Assembly (NCBI GenBank): GCA_002069125.1
Contig: MVZN01000021.1
Location: 1 to 44,189, forward strand
DNA: 44,189 bases
Source: Spirochaetes bacterium ADurb.BinA120
GTDB taxonomy: Bacteria; Spirochaetota; UBA4802; UBA5368
Direction of reading: 5' to 3'
The notes under the pieces are model-generated. The model searched no databases. It saw only the letters and a list, made by a program, of their open reading frames with translations, and was not told the origin of the DNA. This document shows, piece by piece, positions 7,314 through 15,105 of this stretch (positions are counted from its first letter, which is position 1; each line of letters opens with the position of its first letter). Position numbers and translations under genes: made by a program.

Positions 7314-8875
7314 GTAGCGCCGCCCATCATACTGCCCGTCATCGCGCCTAGCTCCTCCGAGAGACGGCGGATGGTCGCCGACGATTCCGATATTCTTGAG
7401 GCGAAATTGACCACCTCCTGCGCGCTTTCGGAGATCAGGAGGACCGTTTTATTGGATTCCAGGGTGGCCGACTGCTGCTCGCTTATCGAGGCCTCTATGG
7501 AGTGGCTGGTGGCGGAGATCCTGTTGTTTAGGCCGGTGATGATCTTGACGGTGTTGCCGATGTCGGAGAGAAGGCCGCCGACCTCCGTGATCTCGCGCGT
7601 AATCTCGATAATCGCCTTGTTGAGTCGCTCGAGCATTCCGGCGGACTCCTCGAGCGACTGGCGGCTGTTGTCGATGAGGTCGCGATTCTCCCGTATGAGC
7701 TTCTCTATCTCGCTCGAATTCTGCGACGTGGCGTCGGCGAGCTTGGAGACCTCGTTGGCGACCACGGCGAACCCGCGCCCGTGTTCACCCGCGCGCGCCG
7801 CCTCTATCGAGGCGTTCAAGGCCAGGAGGTTCACCCGGTCGGCTATCTCGTTTATGACCTGAATGAAATTCGCCATATTGGCGCCCTTCTCGCCGAGCAG
7901 CCTGAACTTGTCCAGCGTGTTCTCCATACCGCCGAACGAGTCGCTCGAGTAGCGTTTGACCTCATTTATGGAGTTCATGATGCTGGAGGACCCGGTCTGG
8001 ATCTTGTCGTACACCTTCCTGAGATCGTTTATCGATTCGGAGGTGATGCCCATCTCCTCCACGAGCGTGCGCGCCGTATTGGTGATGGATTCCGCGTTGC
8101 TGGAGAGCTCCTCTATCGAGGCCGAGATCTCCTCGAGCGAGGCGGCCTGGGTCTGCGTGCGCTGGTGGATCTCGGCGACTACGTTGTCCTGCGCGCGCGA
8201 TTCCCCGGCAAGGACCCCGACCGAGCGGTCCACCGTGCCGGCCATGCGCCGTATGGCCTCGAGGCTCTCGTGCGCCTCGTCGGTTTTTCGTATGGAGAGC
8301 ATCATGAGCTCGCGCGTGGCGCGCGCGCCGAAGGAGGAGACTATGCCGAGAAGAAAATAGACGATGTATCGGATCGCAAGGCTCGAGCCGGGTCCTCCCG
8401 GAAGGAGCTCGGGCCGGATCATGAAGAGCGTGGTCTGTGAAATCACTACGAGCAGCAGGGCGAAAAGCGGCACCCTGGCGTTGAAGTAAAAGACGCTTAG
8501 GGCCAGTATGAGGTAGTGGGCGGCGAACAGCTCCTTCGAGCCGTAGATCATGTACTGGAAGACGTAGAAGAACAGCGTGATGCCGGTGATGGTAATGTAC
8601 ATCGATATTGAAGATGTTTTGAAAAACCGAATGAGGAACATCGTCAACAGGAGGATGGCGGCGCAGCCCGCAAGCTCTATCGCGATGGCCTCGTAGGTTA
8701 GGTACTGGGAGCCTATTCCCGTCGCCTTGATGGCTATTGCGGCGATGTTCGCGATTCCCGCGATGAATATGGCCGAGCCAAAAAAGCGCCGGTGATTTTT
8801 CCGCATGAGGCTCGTGAATATCTCGGAATGGCGCAGGTCGAGGTTTGAAGCGGCGGGGCGGTCTTTCGGTTTCAT
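7307..8875 (-). CDS. Methyl-accepting chemotaxis protein with six-helix membrane domain
   Basis: 522 residues. About six hydrophobic segments fill roughly residues 30-205, with very short loops and no sizeable periplasmic sensor domain, so the membrane part itself may be the sensor. No clear HAMP domain follows; the chain goes straight into a long coiled coil (about 215-510). The highly conserved signalling tip is clear: [20 protein letters not shown] then [20 protein letters not shown], which contacts CheA and CheW. Upstream and downstream helices contain Glu/Gln pairs such as [13 protein letters not shown] that could be methylation sites. ATG at 8875 has AGAAGGAG eight bases upstream; an in-frame extension to 9013 has none. 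No che genes are nearby, so the protein must join a chemotaxis system encoded elsewhere. Confidence 0.95.
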   Translation of the reverse strand: MKPKDRPAASNLDLRHSEIFTSLMRKNHRRFFGSAIFIAGIANIAAIAIKATGIGSQYLTYEAIAIELAGCAAILLLTMFLIRFFKTSSISMYITITGITLFFYVFQYMIYGSKELFAAHYLILALSVFYFNARVPLFALLLVVISQTTLFMIRPELLPGGPGSSLAIRYIVYFLLGIVSSFGARATRELMMLSIRKTDEAHESLEAIRRMAGTVDRSVGVLAGESRAQDNVVAEIHQRTQTQAASLEEISASIEELSSNAESITNTARTLVEEMGITSESINDLRKVYDKIQTGSSSIMNSINEVKRYSSDSFGGMENTLDKFRLLGEKGANMANFIQVINEIADRVNLLALNASIEAARAGEHGRGFAVVANEVSKLADATSQNSSEIEKLIRENRDLIDNSRQSLEESAGMLERLNKAIIEITREITEVGGLLSDIGNTVKIITGLNNRISATSHSIEASISEQQSATLESNKTVLLISESAQEVVNFASRISESSATIRRLSEELGAMTGSMMGGATG

Positions 8876-9221
8876 GGATGACTCCTTCTCACTTCGCGGT
8901 ATTGGCCTGTGGAATTCCCTGCATGGCTTTCCCGGCATTCCACGGATGATGCCGGAGGGGTGCTGCGATTCGACAAAACGCCGATAGTGTTGCAATGCGT
9001 TTTTTTGTGTCATTTGTCAATACATAATACGAAAATGTCGGAATAATACGATGAACGACGTTCACTGGAGGATTTTTTGATTGATCGTTCGTATGGGGCG
9101 GCGCACCATCCGCATCCACGGCGCTGATGTCCCGCCGGCCAATCCATAAAGCAGGAGGGCGCCCATCAGGCCGCGCCGGCAGGCCGGCGAATTATATGCG
9201 GCAGCGGCGCAAGGAGGCTCT
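8876..9221. other. Divergent gene-free stretch with direct repeat and palindrome
   Basis: This 346-bp gap separates the chemotaxis gene from the flavin reductase gene. It has an AT-rich core near 9000-9055 with a 9-bp direct repeat ATAATACGA at 9024-9032 and 9043-9051 (19 bp apart) and, directly beside it, the perfect palindrome TGAACGACGTTCA at 9052-9064. A TTGACA faces the chemotaxis gene at 9017-9022, but no good -10 is correctly spaced. The repeats may be regulator sites; no gene, tRNA or convincing promoter was found. Confidence 0.4.
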
Positions 9222-9800
9222 ATGTCAAAGGTGGTATGGAAGCCCGGCACCATGCTCTACCCGGTGCCGGCGGTGCTGGTGACTTCGCACAACGGAGGGA
9301 CCGACAACGTGCTTACCGTATCCTGGGCCGGGACCGTCTGCACCGAACCCGCGATGCTGTCCATCTCGCTTCGGCCGGAGCGTCACTCCTACGGGTTGAT
9401 ACGCGGGTCCGGTGAGTTCGCGGTGAACCTGCCGACGGCGGACATGGCGCGCGCGGTCGATCTCTGCGGCGTAAGATCGGGCGCGGATTGCGACAAATTC
9501 AAGGCGGCGAAACTGACCCGCCGCACAGCCGGACATGTATCCGCGCCGCTCATAGCCGAGTGCCCTGTGTGCATCGAGTGCCGGGTGAGGGACATCATCC
9601 CCCTTGGAAGCCATCATCTCTTCATTTCCGAGGTGCTCGCCGTTCACGCGGAGGAGTCCCTCATGGATTCGAAGGGGAAGTTCCACCTGGAGAGGGCGGG
9701 ACTGCTCTGCTACAACCACGGCCATTACTGCGCCGTAACGAAGCCTCTGGGGGACTTCGGGTTTTCCGTTCGAAAGAAGCGCCCCAGGAAAAAAAGCTGA
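9222..9800 (+). CDS. Flavin reductase-like (DIM6/NTAB family) FMN-binding protein
   Basis: 192 residues of the split-barrel FMN-binding fold seen in flavin reductases and related electron-transfer proteins. The start, KPGTMLYPVPAVLVTSHNG, the VLTVSWAGTVCTEPAMLSIS stretch (about residues 28-47) and SGEFAVNLPTADMARAVDLC (about 64-83) are family hallmarks; in homologues the first two segments contact the flavin phosphate and ring. Four cysteines near residues 105-125 (ECPVCIEC) are unusual and could bind metal or simply be fortuitous. The C-terminus is very basic (RKKRPRKKS). An AAGGAGG lies five bases before ATG 9222. Substrate and partner are unknown; it is a single gene between two divergently arranged neighbours. 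Confidence 0.88.
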   Translation: MSKVVWKPGTMLYPVPAVLVTSHNGGTDNVLTVSWAGTVCTEPAMLSISLRPERHSYGLIRGSGEFAVNLPTADMARAVDLCGVRSGADCDKFKAAKLTRRTAGHVSAPLIAECPVCIECRVRDIIPLGSHHLFISEVLAVHAEESLMDSKGKFHLERAGLLCYNHGHYCAVTKPLGDFGFSVRKKRPRKKS

Positions 9801-9828
9801 CCCCTTCCCGGGCCGCGGGCGCCTGTCG

Positions 9829-10404
9829 TTAGAGCGCTTCGTGCAGATCTATCGCCAGGCGCATGGCCTCGTCGCGCGTAAGCTTCACCGTGGCCGTTCC
9901 GCCGCCGGGATGCGAGAGGCTTAGCCTGATAGAGTCCCCTTCGCCGCCGACCGACCATCGGCGCCCTTCAGGGAGCTTGACAGAGTCGGAGAGCCAGTCG
10001 TCGGGGGTGAACTCCGCCAGTTGGATGAGCACGCCGAAGGCGTCGCGGGGGTGGATGAAAAGCTCCTTCCATATACCGCCGGGGTACTCATTGTAGCCGA
10101 AGTAGGGGATTCCGTTGTCCTCCAGCGCCTTTCGGGCCCTTTGGATGTCCGGTGTCTGGAGCGTAATGTGGTGCACTCCACCTTCCCGGTTTTTCAAGAA
10201 ACCATCGAGAAAGCTCCCCTCTCCGGTCGGATTGAGCAATTCGAGCCGGGAAAGGTCGCCGAGCGAGAGGATGCGCCATACGTATTTCATGTTCGGGTCC
10301 TCCGCGGCCGCGCCCTGCACGACGCCGAGAACGTCCCGGAAGAACCTCTCCGCCTTTTCGTAATCGCGTACGGCAATTGAAACATGGTCGATCCGCGAGA
10401 TCAT
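9829..10404 (-). CDS. VOC-family (glyoxalase/epimerase-like) metalloprotein
   Basis: 191 residues. The N-terminal 135 residues form a vicinal-oxygen-chelate domain resembling methylmalonyl-CoA epimerase: IDHVSIAVRDYEKAERFFRD, LELLNPTGEGSF, HHITLQTPDI and FGVLIQLAEF. In the epimerase, metal ligands are His, Gln, His and Glu; here the His residues of DHVS and HHI are present but the last position reads Gln (LIQL, usually LIEL), so metal binding may differ. A 50-residue C-terminal extension (from PDDWLSDSVK) is not part of the usual domain. It converges on the flavin reductase gene with a 28-bp gap holding a GC-rich inverted sequence without T run. The reaction cannot be assigned. Confidence 0.87.
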   Translation of the reverse strand: MISRIDHVSIAVRDYEKAERFFRDVLGVVQGAAAEDPNMKYVWRILSLGDLSRLELLNPTGEGSFLDGFLKNREGGVHHITLQTPDIQRARKALEDNGIPYFGYNEYPGGIWKELFIHPRDAFGVLIQLAEFTPDDWLSDSVKLPEGRRWSVGGEGDSIRLSLSHPGGGTATVKLTRDEAMRLAIDLHEAL

Positions 10405-10536
10405 TGAAGCACCGCCTGGCGTGATGTTGTGCGGAAGCGGCAGGGAGGCCGGCCGCCAATGCGACGATACACCGGAGCATCGGGCTGTTCAAGCAGTTTT
10501 CGAGCGGATGATGGGCGCCGGGTGATGTTTTAATGA

Positions 10537-10564
10537 TTGAAAAATGAATTCATGGTGATAATGA
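10537..10564 (+). promoter_or_regulatory. Candidate promoter for the PfkB kinase gene
   Basis: TTGAAA (10537-10542) and TAATGA (10559-10564) are 16 bp apart in the only AT-rich part of the 250-bp divergent gap upstream of the kinase gene. The match is moderate. Confidence 0.4.
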
Positions 10565-10654
10565 AGGTATTGTACGCCCGCGCCAACGACGCCGCAGGGG
10601 ATATTGACCGGCGGCGGGGGGAGGGCCGCATATCCCTGTATTTTGGAGGACTGG

Positions 10655-11620
10655 ATGATCGATGTTGTCGGAATAGGCTCCGCTTTGATGGATCTGACAA
10701 TCGCCGTGGACGAGGCCCTGCTCGAACGGCTGAACTTGAAGAAGGGGACAATGCAGCTTGTGGACGAGGAGCGAAGCCGATCGATCCTCCAGGCGCTCTC
10801 GAATGCCCCAATCGAGAAAACCCCGGGAGGCAGCGCCGCCAATACGGCGGCCGGGGTCGCGGCCCTCGGCGGCTCGGCCGTATTCATGGGAAAGGTAGGA
10901 GGTGACGAATTCGGCGAGCTGTACAGGGCGGAGAGCGAGCGCATGGGGGTCGAAACGCGCCTGGCCCGGCACGGCTCCATGACCGGCCATGCCATCACCC
11001 TTATAACCGAGGATTCCGAACGGACCTTCGCGACCCACCTGGGGGCGGCGGTCCATTTTTCGAAAGAGGACGTGGCGGCCGATGATATCCGCGCGGCCCG
11101 GGCGCTCCACGTGGAGGGCTACATGCTGGAGGGAGCCATGAAAGAGGCCACTCTCCACGCGATGGGAATCGCGCGCGAGCACGGAGTGAAGGTGTCGATC
11201 GACCTGGCCGATCCCTCGCTCATCGAACGGAACCTGGATGAATTTCAAAGGATCGCCCTCGGCTATGCCGATATACTCTACGCCAACGAGGACGAGGCCT
11301 CGGCCTTTACCGGGGAAAAGGGGGAGATGGCCCTTATGGCCATGGCCGCGATGTGCGAGATAGCCGTGGTCAAACTGGGGGAGAGGGGGAGCCTGGTCCG
11401 CTCGCGGGACATCACGCACCGCATCGAGCCGTTCAGGGTGGAGGCGGTGAACACCAACGGGGCGGGCGACATGTACGCGGCGGGGATGCTCTACGGTTTT
11501 GCGCGGGGGTTTCCGCCGGAGAGGGCGGCGAGGATAGCCAGTTACGCCTCGTCGCGGGTGGTGGCCCAGGTGGGAGCGCGCCTCTCGTCGAAACTCGACG
11601 CCGCTCAGATCGGAATATAA
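10655..11620 (+). CDS. PfkB-family carbohydrate/nucleoside kinase
   Basis: 321 residues of the ribokinase/PfkB fold. Signature 1 is GGSAANTAAGVAALGGSAVF (58-77) and signature 2 is NTNGAGDMYAAGMLYG (266-281) with catalytic Asp272; the usual DTxGAGD has Asn in the first position, as in adenosine kinase-like bacterial proteins. The N-terminus VVGIGSALMDL and the NEDEA segment (211-215) also fit. It should phosphorylate a sugar or nucleoside hydroxyl with ATP. ATG at 10655 is chosen for its GGAGGACTGG spacing. The 3' end overlaps the convergent lytic transglycosylase gene by 16 bp, so both C-termini are encoded by the same DNA. Confidence 0.92.
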   Translation: MIDVVGIGSALMDLTIAVDEALLERLNLKKGTMQLVDEERSRSILQALSNAPIEKTPGGSAANTAAGVAALGGSAVFMGKVGGDEFGELYRAESERMGVETRLARHGSMTGHAITLITEDSERTFATHLGAAVHFSKEDVAADDIRAARALHVEGYMLEGAMKEATLHAMGIAREHGVKVSIDLADPSLIERNLDEFQRIALGYADILYANEDEASAFTGEKGEMALMAMAAMCEIAVVKLGERGSLVRSRDITHRIEPFRVEAVNTNGAGDMYAAGMLYGFARGFPPERAARIASYASSRVVAQVGARLSSKLDAAQIGI

Positions 11621-12762
11621 ATCGTGCGCCCCGGGCGAAGGCGCGTGGGGTCCTGGATGTTGTTGATGAGCATGATCGATTCGGGATTGCTGTTGTATCG
11701 CTTCGCGATTTTATTGATGGAGTCTCCGCGCCGTACCACGTGCTTTTTAATGGCAGTGAACCTGATTGCGTAGTCGTTTTCCTCGCTTTCCTCGAGCGCG
11801 AGCACCGCGGCGGCCGGGAGCCGGAGCCGGTAGTTGCGGGCGTAAATGGGCGTTAGCACGGACTTAAGCTGGGGATTGAGCGCTCGTATCTCCTCCACGG
11901 TAATGCCGGCAACGCGGGCAAGGCGCTCCAGGTGTGCGGGATATTCGAGCTCCATGACGCCGGTCTCGCGCCGCCCGCTCTCCGCCATCTCTTCGGCTAT
12001 TCCGAAAAGGTCCCGGTTTTTGTAGATGACCATTAGCGCCGCATAGCGGGCCACGTACTCGGAGGTCTCCCTGCGCAGCGCCCCGGACCTCTTGAGCCCC
12101 GGCAGGGTGGCGCGGCCGGTCCTTATCATTGCGCGGCGGAGGTAGCCCGCGCCGCCGTTATACGCCGCAAGCGCGAGATCCCACGAGCCGAAGACCGAAT
12201 TGAGGTTCGACAGGTGACGCATGGCCGCGGCCGTGGATTTTTCGATGTCGCGCCGCTCGTCCACCCATGCGTCGTCCCGCAGACCGAGTATTTTCGCCGT
12301 TTTGCCAAGAAACTGCCACAGGCCGACGGCCCGGCTGCGCGACACGGCGACCGGGCTGTATCCGCTCTCGAGAAGCGGCAGGAGCGCGATGTCGGGAGGC
12401 GCGCCGGGCGTGTCGCGCACAATGCGGTCAACATCCTCGATATAGAGTTCCGAGCGCTGGAAGGCGCGCAGGACATATGGCCGGCCACGAGTGAGGTAGA
12501 CGTGGATGAACATGCGAACCTCGGGGTCGTCGCAGACCGATAGATCGTCCACGGCGTCGAAGAGGCCTTTTTCGAAGGCCGGTCCCGCCCTCGCGGCGTC
12601 CATCGAGGGAGGCGGGGCTCCGGGAACACGCGCCAGGCCGCTGAGCGTCCATGCCCTAAGGTCGCCGCGCCACGATAAAATGGCCGTCATAATGGAAATG
12701 ACGACCGCAAGCGATCGAACGATGGGTGATGTCGATCCGGATGAAAACATGTGAGCCGCCAT
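11605..12762 (-). CDS. MltD-like membrane-bound lytic transglycosylase with LysM domain
   Basis: About 385 residues. A signal segment (roughly 14-32, IVRSLAVVISIMTAIL) targets it to the periplasm. The SLT domain contains LLPLLESGYSPVAVSRSRAV with catalytic Glu132, then GLWQF and LALAAYNGGAGYLRRA, the classic goose-lysozyme-like pattern; it would cleave the MurNAc-GlcNAc bond to form anhydro-MurNAc. A LysM-like segment (VAGITVEEIRALNPQL) and a full LysM at the C-terminus (HVVRRGDSINKIAKRYNSN) bind glycan. No lipobox cysteine is evident. The start is uncertain: ATG 12762 or ATG 12750, neither with a good ribosome site; longer in-frame extension to 12852 is unlikely. Confidence 0.93.
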   Translation of the reverse strand: MAAHMFSSGSTSPIVRSLAVVISIMTAILSWRGDLRAWTLSGLARVPGAPPPSMDAARAGPAFEKGLFDAVDDLSVCDDPEVRMFIHVYLTRGRPYVLRAFQRSELYIEDVDRIVRDTPGAPPDIALLPLLESGYSPVAVSRSRAVGLWQFLGKTAKILGLRDDAWVDERRDIEKSTAAAMRHLSNLNSVFGSWDLALAAYNGGAGYLRRAMIRTGRATLPGLKRSGALRRETSEYVARYAALMVIYKNRDLFGIAEEMAESGRRETGVMELEYPAHLERLARVAGITVEEIRALNPQLKSVLTPIYARNYRLRLPAAAVLALEESEENDYAIRFTAIKKHVVRRGDSINKIAKRYNSNPESIMLINNIQDPTRLRPGRTIYIPI

Positions 12763-12947
12763 TGTGCGGCATTTCCCGCCGCTGACAAGAAAAAATTGTG
12801 GTGATAACGCGGACCGGTATAACGGCGGTTCGCCCCGGATTACGATTGACATCTGAAATTCGCGTCGTCACAATAGACTTGTTGCATAACTGGCCGGGAG
12901 AGCACCTTCCCCCCGCCTGCGGCGGGGGAAACGTCGATCATTCCGAG

Positions 12948-12979
12948 TTTGGCAACAACTCTAATATTGTAGTTGCAAA
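12948..12979 (+). promoter_or_regulatory. Imperfect inverted repeat upstream of the acyl-CoA synthetase gene
   Basis: TTTGGCAACAAC (12948-12959) and GTAGTTGCAAA (12969-12979) form inverted arms with one mismatch and one extra base, around a 9-bp AT-rich centre. It sits just upstream of the candidate promoter and could be an operator. A separate GC hairpin at 12908-12931 (arms TTCCCCCCGCC and GGCGGGGGAA) lies upstream without a T tract. Confidence 0.4.
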
Positions 12980-12997
12980 TAAAATGGCGTCTCGGCA

Positions 12998-13027
12998 TTG
13001 TATTGTATTACAAAAGATGCATATATA
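12998..13027 (+). promoter_or_regulatory. Candidate promoter for the acyl-CoA synthetase gene
   Basis: TTGTAT (12998-13003) and TATATA (13022-13027) are 18 bp apart within a strongly AT-rich segment, placing a transcript start only about 20 nt before ATG 13053. Confidence 0.35.
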
Positions 13028-13052
13028 AATTTATGTAAGAGGGGTGGACGAG

Positions 13053-14756
13053 ATGAAGGATCCCAAGAAAGACGCTCTCTGCAGGGAGTCGTACGCAAAG
13101 CTCCTGCCCAATATCGCGGATTACGTGGCCCTCTACGCGAAGGAACGCCCGAAGGATACGGCGATCATCGAGCACAATACCGGCGAGGTCGTTTCCTGGA
13201 AGCAGTTCAATACGTCGGTGTCAGCATTCGCCGCGAAGCTGCTTTCGGTGGGCATAAGGAAGGGCGATATCGTCGCCACCAGCCTTCCGCTTTTAAAGGA
13301 GCACGTTTATCTCATGCACGCATGCTACCGCATAGGCGCGATAGCGGCGCCGCTCGACCTGCGCCTGAAGGCCGGGGAGGTGCAGTACTGCATGGACAAG
13401 ATGAAACCCAAGGCCTACTTTTTTCTCGGAAAAACCCCCGTGGCCGACTTCAGGCCCCTGATCAAAGAGGTTATGCAGGGCTCCCCATATGTGAATCACT
13501 GGGTGCAGTTCCAGAAGGAGGCGGACCTTATCATGGAGGGGGCCGTCGGAATCACGGATTTCGTCAAGGACATTAAAAAGGTATTCATAAAGAGCATTTT
13601 TACCGGCGCGGTAAAAAAGGCCCGAAGGCTCGTCAGCAAGCGCGATGCCTGCCTGATAATCTTTACGACCGGCTCCACCGGCTCGCCCAAGCCGGCGCTC
13701 CTGTGCCACGAAAACATCCTTATCCAGAACATCGGGCTTGCGGTCGCGTTCGAGCTGGATAAAAACGACCGCATGCTCATCAACCTGCCGCCCTCGCACG
13801 TTGGATGCACCACCGAACAGCTCGGCACCACCGTCTACGGCGGAGGAGTATCGGTGATACTGCACATCTTCGATCCCAAGCTGAGCCTGGAGGCCATTCA
13901 GAAAAACAAGGTGACGGTGCTCGGCCAGATCCCGGCCCTCTACAACATGGAATGGCGCCTGCCCGAATACAGGGATTACGACATCTCGTCGCTTCGCTTC
14001 GCCCTTTACGGCGGACAGGCGGTATCGCGGGAGTTTCTGGTGCGCATGAAGGAGATGGCCCCGCGCATCGGCACGGGCCTGGGGCTTACCGAGACGGCCG
14101 GTTTCTGCACATACACCAACGTGGACGCCGGAGTCGATGAGCTCGTACAGGGAATAGGTTTCGACAGCGTCCTGTGCCCAATAAGCATAAGGGAGGTCAT
14201 GAAGGCCGACGGTACAGCCGGCAACGAGAAACCGAAAGGCGAAATTGGCGAGATATGCTTCTCCGGGCCGCAGATATTCCTGGGCTATCTCGACGACCCG
14301 GCGAATACGGCAAAGACCGTCTCGAAGGACGGCATCTGCTACACCGGAGATATGGGGTATTACGACGAAAAAGGGCTGCACTTCGCGGGGCGCGCCAAAC
14401 TCGTCATTAAGCCCAAGGGCTACCAGGTATATCCCGAGGATGTCGAGAACCACATAGCCGGAAAACTCAAAGGCCGTGTCTCGATGGTGGCCGTCGTAGG
14501 GGTCGACCACGAGGTGTTCAGCGAGGGCATCATGGCCTTCGTGGAGTGCCTGCCCGATCAGAGCGTTACGCCCGAGGAGGTAATGAAGTCCTGCGAGGAT
14601 ATATCGTCCTACTCGCGGCCGTCCCATGTCGTGATCTTCAAGGCCGGGGAGCTCCCGCTTAACCGGGTCGCGAAGACGGACTATATGGTGCTCAAGGAGA
14701 CGGCCAGGGGGATCGTCAAAGATCTCCGCGGCAAGGGCCAGTGGGACAAGGCCTGA
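13053..14756 (+). CDS. AMP-forming acyl-CoA synthetase / ligase
   Basis: 567 residues of the ANL adenylating superfamily. Core motifs in order: the ATP loop IIFTTGSTGSPKPALLCHEN (202-221), YGGQAVSREF, GLGLTETAGF (aromatic/TE motif), YTGDMGYYDEKG (Asp binding the ribose), the hinge segment VIKPKGYQVYPEDVEN, and LPLNRVAKTDY with the catalytic lysine near the end. It would activate a carboxylic acid as acyl-AMP and transfer it to CoA or another thiol acceptor; the chain length cannot be read. ATG at 13053 has GAGGGG in front; a GTG nine bases earlier is also open. It stands alone, between a possible operator-promoter region and a strong hairpin. Confidence 0.93.
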   Translation: MKDPKKDALCRESYAKLLPNIADYVALYAKERPKDTAIIEHNTGEVVSWKQFNTSVSAFAAKLLSVGIRKGDIVATSLPLLKEHVYLMHACYRIGAIAAPLDLRLKAGEVQYCMDKMKPKAYFFLGKTPVADFRPLIKEVMQGSPYVNHWVQFQKEADLIMEGAVGITDFVKDIKKVFIKSIFTGAVKKARRLVSKRDACLIIFTTGSTGSPKPALLCHENILIQNIGLAVAFELDKNDRMLINLPPSHVGCTTEQLGTTVYGGGVSVILHIFDPKLSLEAIQKNKVTVLGQIPALYNMEWRLPEYRDYDISSLRFALYGGQAVSREFLVRMKEMAPRIGTGLGLTETAGFCTYTNVDAGVDELVQGIGFDSVLCPISIREVMKADGTAGNEKPKGEIGEICFSGPQIFLGYLDDPANTAKTVSKDGICYTGDMGYYDEKGLHFAGRAKLVIKPKGYQVYPEDVENHIAGKLKGRVSMVAVVGVDHEVFSEGIMAFVECLPDQSVTPEEVMKSCEDISSYSRPSHVVIFKAGELPLNRVAKTDYMVLKETARGIVKDLRGKGQWDKA

Positions 14757-14764
14757 GGCCGGCT

Positions 14765-14790
14765 CCGGGGAAGGCGCGCGCCTTCCCCGG
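14765..14790 (+). terminator. Perfect 26-bp palindrome after the acyl-CoA synthetase gene
   Basis: CCGGGGAAGGCGC (14765-14777) is followed immediately by its exact reverse complement (14778-14790), eight bases past the stop. The hairpin is very stable but lacks a T tract, so it is at best an atypical or bidirectional terminator. Confidence 0.5.
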
Positions 14791-14802
14791 ATTCGCACCG
14801 CC

Positions 14803-15084
14803 ATGTCGCTTGTAATACACCTGAGGCTCTCCGGGCATTGCGTCGAGACGTCGGCGCGTAACGAGTTCAAGCGCCTTATGGACCTGTATTTCGCGGGCGC
14901 CGATGAGTCCGGCGACATCGAACAGCGCCTGGCCCTGTTGCGGGAGTTCATAGAGAGGTCCGACTTCCAGGCCCTGCGCGCATCGGACGAGCGCCTTTCG
15001 GGGGCCATTGACTGCTCCGTTAGCCTGTATCGCGATGCCCGGGGCGCGGCGGTTATTTCCATAGGCGACGAACTCGCCCCATGA
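14803..15084 (+). CDS. Small hypothetical protein
   Basis: 93 residues, not recognised. It begins SLVIHLRLSGHCVETSARNE and continues as an acidic helical stretch (LMDLYFAGADESGDIEQRLA) ending in a short beta-like tail (AAVISIGDELAP). Codon use with GC-rich third positions looks coding and the frame fills the space between the palindrome at 14765-14790 and the convergent histidine kinase gene, 21 bp away. No ribosome site is visible before ATG 14803, and the palindrome lies just upstream. It could be translated from readthrough of the acyl-CoA synthetase transcript. Moderate confidence that it is a real gene. Confidence 0.5.
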   Translation: MSLVIHLRLSGHCVETSARNEFKRLMDLYFAGADESGDIEQRLALLREFIERSDFQALRASDERLSGAIDCSVSLYRDARGAAVISIGDELAP

Positions 15085-15105
15085 TGGTGCCCCGGCCGGG
15101 AACGC

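Noticed and set aside
12908-12931. GC hairpin as a rho-independent terminator
   Set aside because: It lies upstream of, not behind, a gene on its strand and is not followed by a T tract.
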